Shown in pieces: positions 61,413 to 64,000 of a DNA stretch of 64,000 nt. The notes under the pieces are model-generated. The model saw nothing but the letters and a program-made list of their open reading frames with translations. It was not told where the DNA came from and searched no databases. A program made the translations under genes and the position numbers. This stretch comes from Christiangramia flava JLT2011 (GTDB lineage: Bacteria; Bacteroidota; Bacteroidia; Flavobacteriales; Flavobacteriaceae): positions 3,248,001-3,312,000 of the forward strand of contig NZ_CP016359.1 of assembly GCF_001951155.1 (NCBI RefSeq), read 5' to 3'. Each line of letters begins with the position of its first letter. The first letter of the stretch is position 1.

Positions 61413-63149
61413 CTATCTTTTTGAACGACGGCGTTTGATAGATCCTTCAATGTTTTTCTTTCTTCCCGGCTTTTTGGAACGATCGCTTTTAAAACCAGGC
61501 TTTCCTTTTGGCTTACGGAATTTCTTTCCGCGGCCACCGCCTTTATCTGACTTGTCTTTAGTGACTTCCACATTCACGCCGCGCCCCTGGTATTCATAAT
61601 TATTGAAAGTTTCCAGTACTTGCTTTTCCAGGTTTTCATCTGTATTAAAGAAGGAGAAACTTCCCATTACGTCTACCTTGTAAACTTCGTCGCGTCCTAG
61701 ATTCAATTCTTCTTTCAGAAGGTCTTTCAGTTTTTTCCAATCCAGGCCATCTTTTGAACCAATATTGATAAAATACCTCGTTCCTCCGGCCGGAGCAGAT
61801 GAAGATTCTCTGGAGCTATTGCTCTCCTGAACGCTAAGATCTGGGGCATTTTGATAATAATTATGGAATCTTGTGAATTCTACTGAAAATACTTTTTTGA
61901 TCAATTCTTCTTTGGAAAAATTAGCCAGCGTTTCATTGATAGCCGGCAAGTATTCGTCAATATCATGGTTGATCTCGGTATTCTTGATGTCATTGGCCAG
62001 GTGGAACAACTGGATTCGGCAAATCTCATTCCCGTCTGGCAATTGCTTCTGGGTAAAAGACTGCTGTATGATCTTTTCGATAGCTTTGATCTTACGCTGT
62101 TCGCTCTTGGAAATGATCACCATGGAAACCCCTTTTTTACCGGCACGACCAGTACGGCCACTTCGGTGGGTGTAGGTTTCAATCTCATCTGGCAACTGGT
62201 AGTTGATCACGTGAGTGATATCATCTACATCGATTCCTCTTGCGGCCACATCTGTAGCAACCAGCATTTGAATTTGTCTCGTTCTGAAACTTTTCATAAC
62301 GAGGTCACGCTGATTCTGGCTCAGATCGCCGTGAAGTGCGGCAGCATTGTAGCCATCTTCGATCAGTTTTTCCGCGATCTTTTGTGTATCTCTCTTAGTT
62401 CTACAGAAAATAACCGAAAAGATATCAGGATTAGCATCTGCCAGGCGTTTCAGGGCCTCATAACGAAGGCGGTGATTCACCAGGTAGTATTCGTGGGCGA
62501 CCTTATCAGTTCCCGTATTTCTTGAGCCTACAGTCACTTCCGCAGGATTACTCATGAATTTTTTGGCAATTTTCGCTACTTCTTTCGGCATGGTTGCGGA
62601 AAAAAGCCAGGTATTCTTCTCTTTCGGAGTATGGGAAAGAATGGATTTAATATCCTCGTAGAAGCCCATATTCAGCATTTCATCAGCCTCATCCAGCACA
62701 CAGTATGAAATTGCAGTGATATCAGCCAGGTTTCTGCGAATCATATCCTGCATTCTTCCCGGAGTTGCCACGATGATCTGAGACCCGCGATTTAACTGGC
62801 GGGATTGTTCCGTAATACTGGCGCCACCATACACCGCAGTGATATTTAAACCTTTCTTGTACTTGGCGTACAAAGTTAATTCATTAGTGATCTGCAAACA
62901 CAGCTCACGAGTAGGAGCCAAGACCAAAGCCTGGGTTTTCCTGCTGTTCAAATCAATTTTCTGAATAAGCGGAAATCCAAAAGCGGCAGTTTTACCGGTT
63001 CCGGTTTGAGCCAGTGACACCAGATCGGTATCACGTTCTAAAAGAATTGGGATTGATTTTTCCTGTACTTCACTTGGAGTTTCGAATCCAAGGTCTTTAA
63101 TAGCCTCAAGTAGGTTTGCTTCCAGGCCTAATGTTTGGAATTTGTTCAT
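61413..63149 (-). CDS. DEAD-box ATP-dependent RNA helicase (DeaD/CsdA-like)
   Basis: 578 residues. Helicase motifs in order: Q motif FQTLGLEANLLEAIKDLGFETPSEVQEKSIP, AQTGTGKTAAFGFP (I), APTRELCLQ (Ia), VATPGRMQD (Ib), VLDEADEMLN (II, DEAD), FSATMP (III), VATDVAARGID (V) and HRSGRTGRAGKKG (VI). A DbpA-type RNA-binding domain lies at about 455-530 (YFINIGSKDGLDWKKLKDLL). The C-terminus is very basic (GGGRGKKFRKPKGKPGFK). It remodels structured RNA, as in ribosome assembly and cold growth. A leader of about 110 bases precedes it. Confidence 0.95.
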   Translation of the reverse strand: MNKFQTLGLEANLLEAIKDLGFETPSEVQEKSIPILLERDTDLVSLAQTGTGKTAAFGFPLIQKIDLNSRKTQALVLAPTRELCLQITNELTLYAKYKKGLNITAVYGGASITEQSRQLNRGSQIIVATPGRMQDMIRRNLADITAISYCVLDEADEMLNMGFYEDIKSILSHTPKEKNTWLFSATMPKEVAKIAKKFMSNPAEVTVGSRNTGTDKVAHEYYLVNHRLRYEALKRLADANPDIFSVIFCRTKRDTQKIAEKLIEDGYNAAALHGDLSQNQRDLVMKSFRTRQIQMLVATDVAARGIDVDDITHVINYQLPDEIETYTHRSGRTGRAGKKGVSMVIISKSEQRKIKAIEKIIQQSFTQKQLPDGNEICRIQLFHLANDIKNTEINHDIDEYLPAINETLANFSKEELIKKVFSVEFTRFHNYYQNAPDLSVQESNSSRESSSAPAGGTRYFINIGSKDGLDWKKLKDLLKEELNLGRDEVYKVDVMGSFSFFNTDENLEKQVLETFNNYEYQGRGVNVEVTKDKSDKGGGRGKKFRKPKGKPGFKSDRSKKPGRKKNIEGSIKRRRSKR

Positions 63150-63261
63150 GTAAAAATAAGTATCCGATTGCTTGTTATGATGTTACACAAGAAGAGAACC
63201 GACATACTTAAAAAACCCTAAACTTCTCCGTAACACGTCCTCACCCTGAGGAAATCGCGTG

Positions 63262-63269
63262 CAAATATA
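63262..63269 (-). promoter_or_regulatory. -7 promoter box of the DEAD-box helicase gene
   Basis: The minus strand reads TATATTTG, an exact TAnnTTTG, 112 bases before the helicase start. It implies a long untranslated leader, as is usual for cold-shock helicase genes. Confidence 0.6.
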
Positions 63270-63308
63270 GTGCTATTTTTCTGATAAATGGCCGAGTAGG
63301 CCAGAATG

Positions 63309-63881
63309 TTACTTTTGAAGGTATTCTGCCAGTTGCCGAAATGCCCGGGCACGATGGCTGATTTCTGATTTTTCATCCAGCGTCATTTCGGCAAATGTCT
63401 GGTCTTTCCCATCGGGACGAAAGATCGGGTCATATCCAAAACCTTGTGAGCCTTTGCGATCTTTCACGATTCTGCCCTCACAAATCCCTGTAAATTGTTT
63501 CTGCTCTTTTTCCGTTCGGAAAGCAATGACCGTTTTAAAATGAGCAGATCTATCCGGTTTTTCTTCCAGTTCCTTCAGTAATTTCTGCATATTGTCTTCT
63601 GAATTTTTCTGAGGACCGGCATATCGTGCGGAATAAACTCCGGGAGCACCATTAAGAGCCGCGACTTCCAGCCCAGTATCATCAGCAAAACAACCGTAGC
63701 CATACTGTTCAAAAACATAGTCGGCCTTGAGCTGGGCATTTCCTTCAATAGTTTCCGCAGTTTCGGCAATATCCTCCTCGCAACCAATTTCAGTTAAGGA
63801 AAGCAGCTCAATGTGTGGCGGCAACAGGTTTTTAATTTCTTCAAATTTATGCTGGTTGTGCGTAGCAAATACAAGTTTCAT
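63309..63881 (-). CDS. rdgB: XTP/dITP diphosphatase (HAM1/RdgB)
   Basis: 190 residues. MKLVFATHNQHKFEEIKNLL (TNN-like substrate loop), CFADDTGLEVAALNGAPGVYSARYAG (metal and base site), FGYDPIFRPDGKDQTFAEMT and EISHRARAFRQLAEYL are the family motifs. It hydrolyses dITP/XTP to the monophosphate, cleaning the nucleotide pool. It begins one base after the rlmH stop, so both are one operon. Confidence 0.96.
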   Translation of the reverse strand: MKLVFATHNQHKFEEIKNLLPPHIELLSLTEIGCEEDIAETAETIEGNAQLKADYVFEQYGYGCFADDTGLEVAALNGAPGVYSARYAGPQKNSEDNMQKLLKELEEKPDRSAHFKTVIAFRTEKEQKQFTGICEGRIVKDRKGSQGFGYDPIFRPDGKDQTFAEMTLDEKSEISHRARAFRQLAEYLQK

Positions 63882-63882
63882 A

Positions 63883-64000
63883 TTATCGGTGGTGGTATGG
63901 TTCGTTCTTTAATATAGTAAAAGCCCGGTAAACCTGTTCGGTAAAAAACAGGCGCACCATTTGGTGGGAAAAGGTCATTTTGGAGAGGGAAATTTTGGAA
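63883..64000 (-). CDS. rlmH: 23S rRNA m3-pseudouridine1915 methyltransferase, C-terminal part
   Basis: Partial: the last 38 codons are in the window. The sequence [20 protein letters not shown], then [17 protein letters not shown], is the conserved C-terminus of RlmH (SPOUT family). The 5' part lies beyond 64000. RlmH acts on helix 69 of 23S rRNA on the assembled ribosome. Coupled to rdgB by a one-base gap. Confidence 0.95.
   Translation of the reverse strand, partial: SKISLSKMTFSHQMVRLFFTEQVYRAFTILKNEPYHHR

Noticed and set aside
1..64000. tRNA, rRNA, CRISPR arrays, IS elements, prophage
   Set aside because: I looked for T-loop patterns, regular spaced repeats, transposase motifs and phage gene runs on both strands and saw none that hold up.

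Overview
The window is chromosomal DNA of a member of the Bacteroidota, almost certainly a marine-type Flavobacteriaceae (Christiangramia/Gramella-like is my best guess from gene content, not from a search). The signs are: sigma-A promoters of the TTG-N19-TAnnTTTG type (clear at rpmH and rpmE2), many SusD-era lineage markers such as DUF4199, DUF4252, DUF4377 and the alternative GlmU, a 950-residue CarB, zinc-free type B L31, outer-membrane lipoproteins with SPII signals, and TonB-linked uptake. Coding density is high and genes are short-spaced; no tRNA, rRNA, CRISPR, phage, transposase or integrase was seen.

Layout. 1-7542: 3' part of an M28 peptidase gene, a YtxH stress protein, a trehalose module (OtsA-OtsB fusion divergent from a GH15 hydrolase), an MscS channel, and an SMP-30-type lipoprotein. 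7591-15924: a beta-oxidation operon marR-fadN-(four-helix-bundle gene)-fadA-acyl-CoA dehydrogenase in the same order as Bacillus fadNAE, preceded by a separately terminated fadD; the marR promoter carries a perfect 18-bp palindrome. 16047-22766: purL, a DUF4377 protein, an RsmB-like rRNA methyltransferase and a BNR/WD40-like lipoprotein. 22858-24411: ECF sigma / anti-sigma / periplasmic Spy-like trio, followed by a candidate small RNA (24581-24727). 25129-30239: envelope block (MsbA-like exporter, phosphohexomutase, GT2, DUF4199). 30392-38109: L31, alternative GlmU, MtaB, pirin, hydrolase, lytic transglycosylase, thioredoxin-like protein, TPR protein, L34. 38211-46811: carB, DUF423, a possible 43-residue membrane protein, SBF-type transporter, thioesterase, serine hydrolase, RmuC.

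46885-53022 is the most coherent accessory system: a vitamin B12 uptake locus with an inner-membrane ABC importer (btuF-btuC-btuD) reading left and, behind a textbook cobalamin riboswitch, a TonB receptor (BtuB) plus a surface beta-propeller lipoprotein resembling BtuG reading right. 53076-56804: S41 peptidase and a second ECF operon (sigma, anti-sigma, two DUF4252 proteins). 56851-64000: purB, a sirtuin lacking the usual zinc cysteines, a 415-bp gap holding a strongly structured candidate non-coding RNA, a TrmH-family methyltransferase, an SRPBCC protein, a CarboxypepD_reg protein, a DEAD-box helicase, rdgB and the 3' end of rlmH.

Two genes run off the window edges (M28 peptidase at 1, rlmH at 64000). 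Several starts were moved inward to fit signal peptides, known N-termini or -7 promoter boxes; each is stated in its entry.
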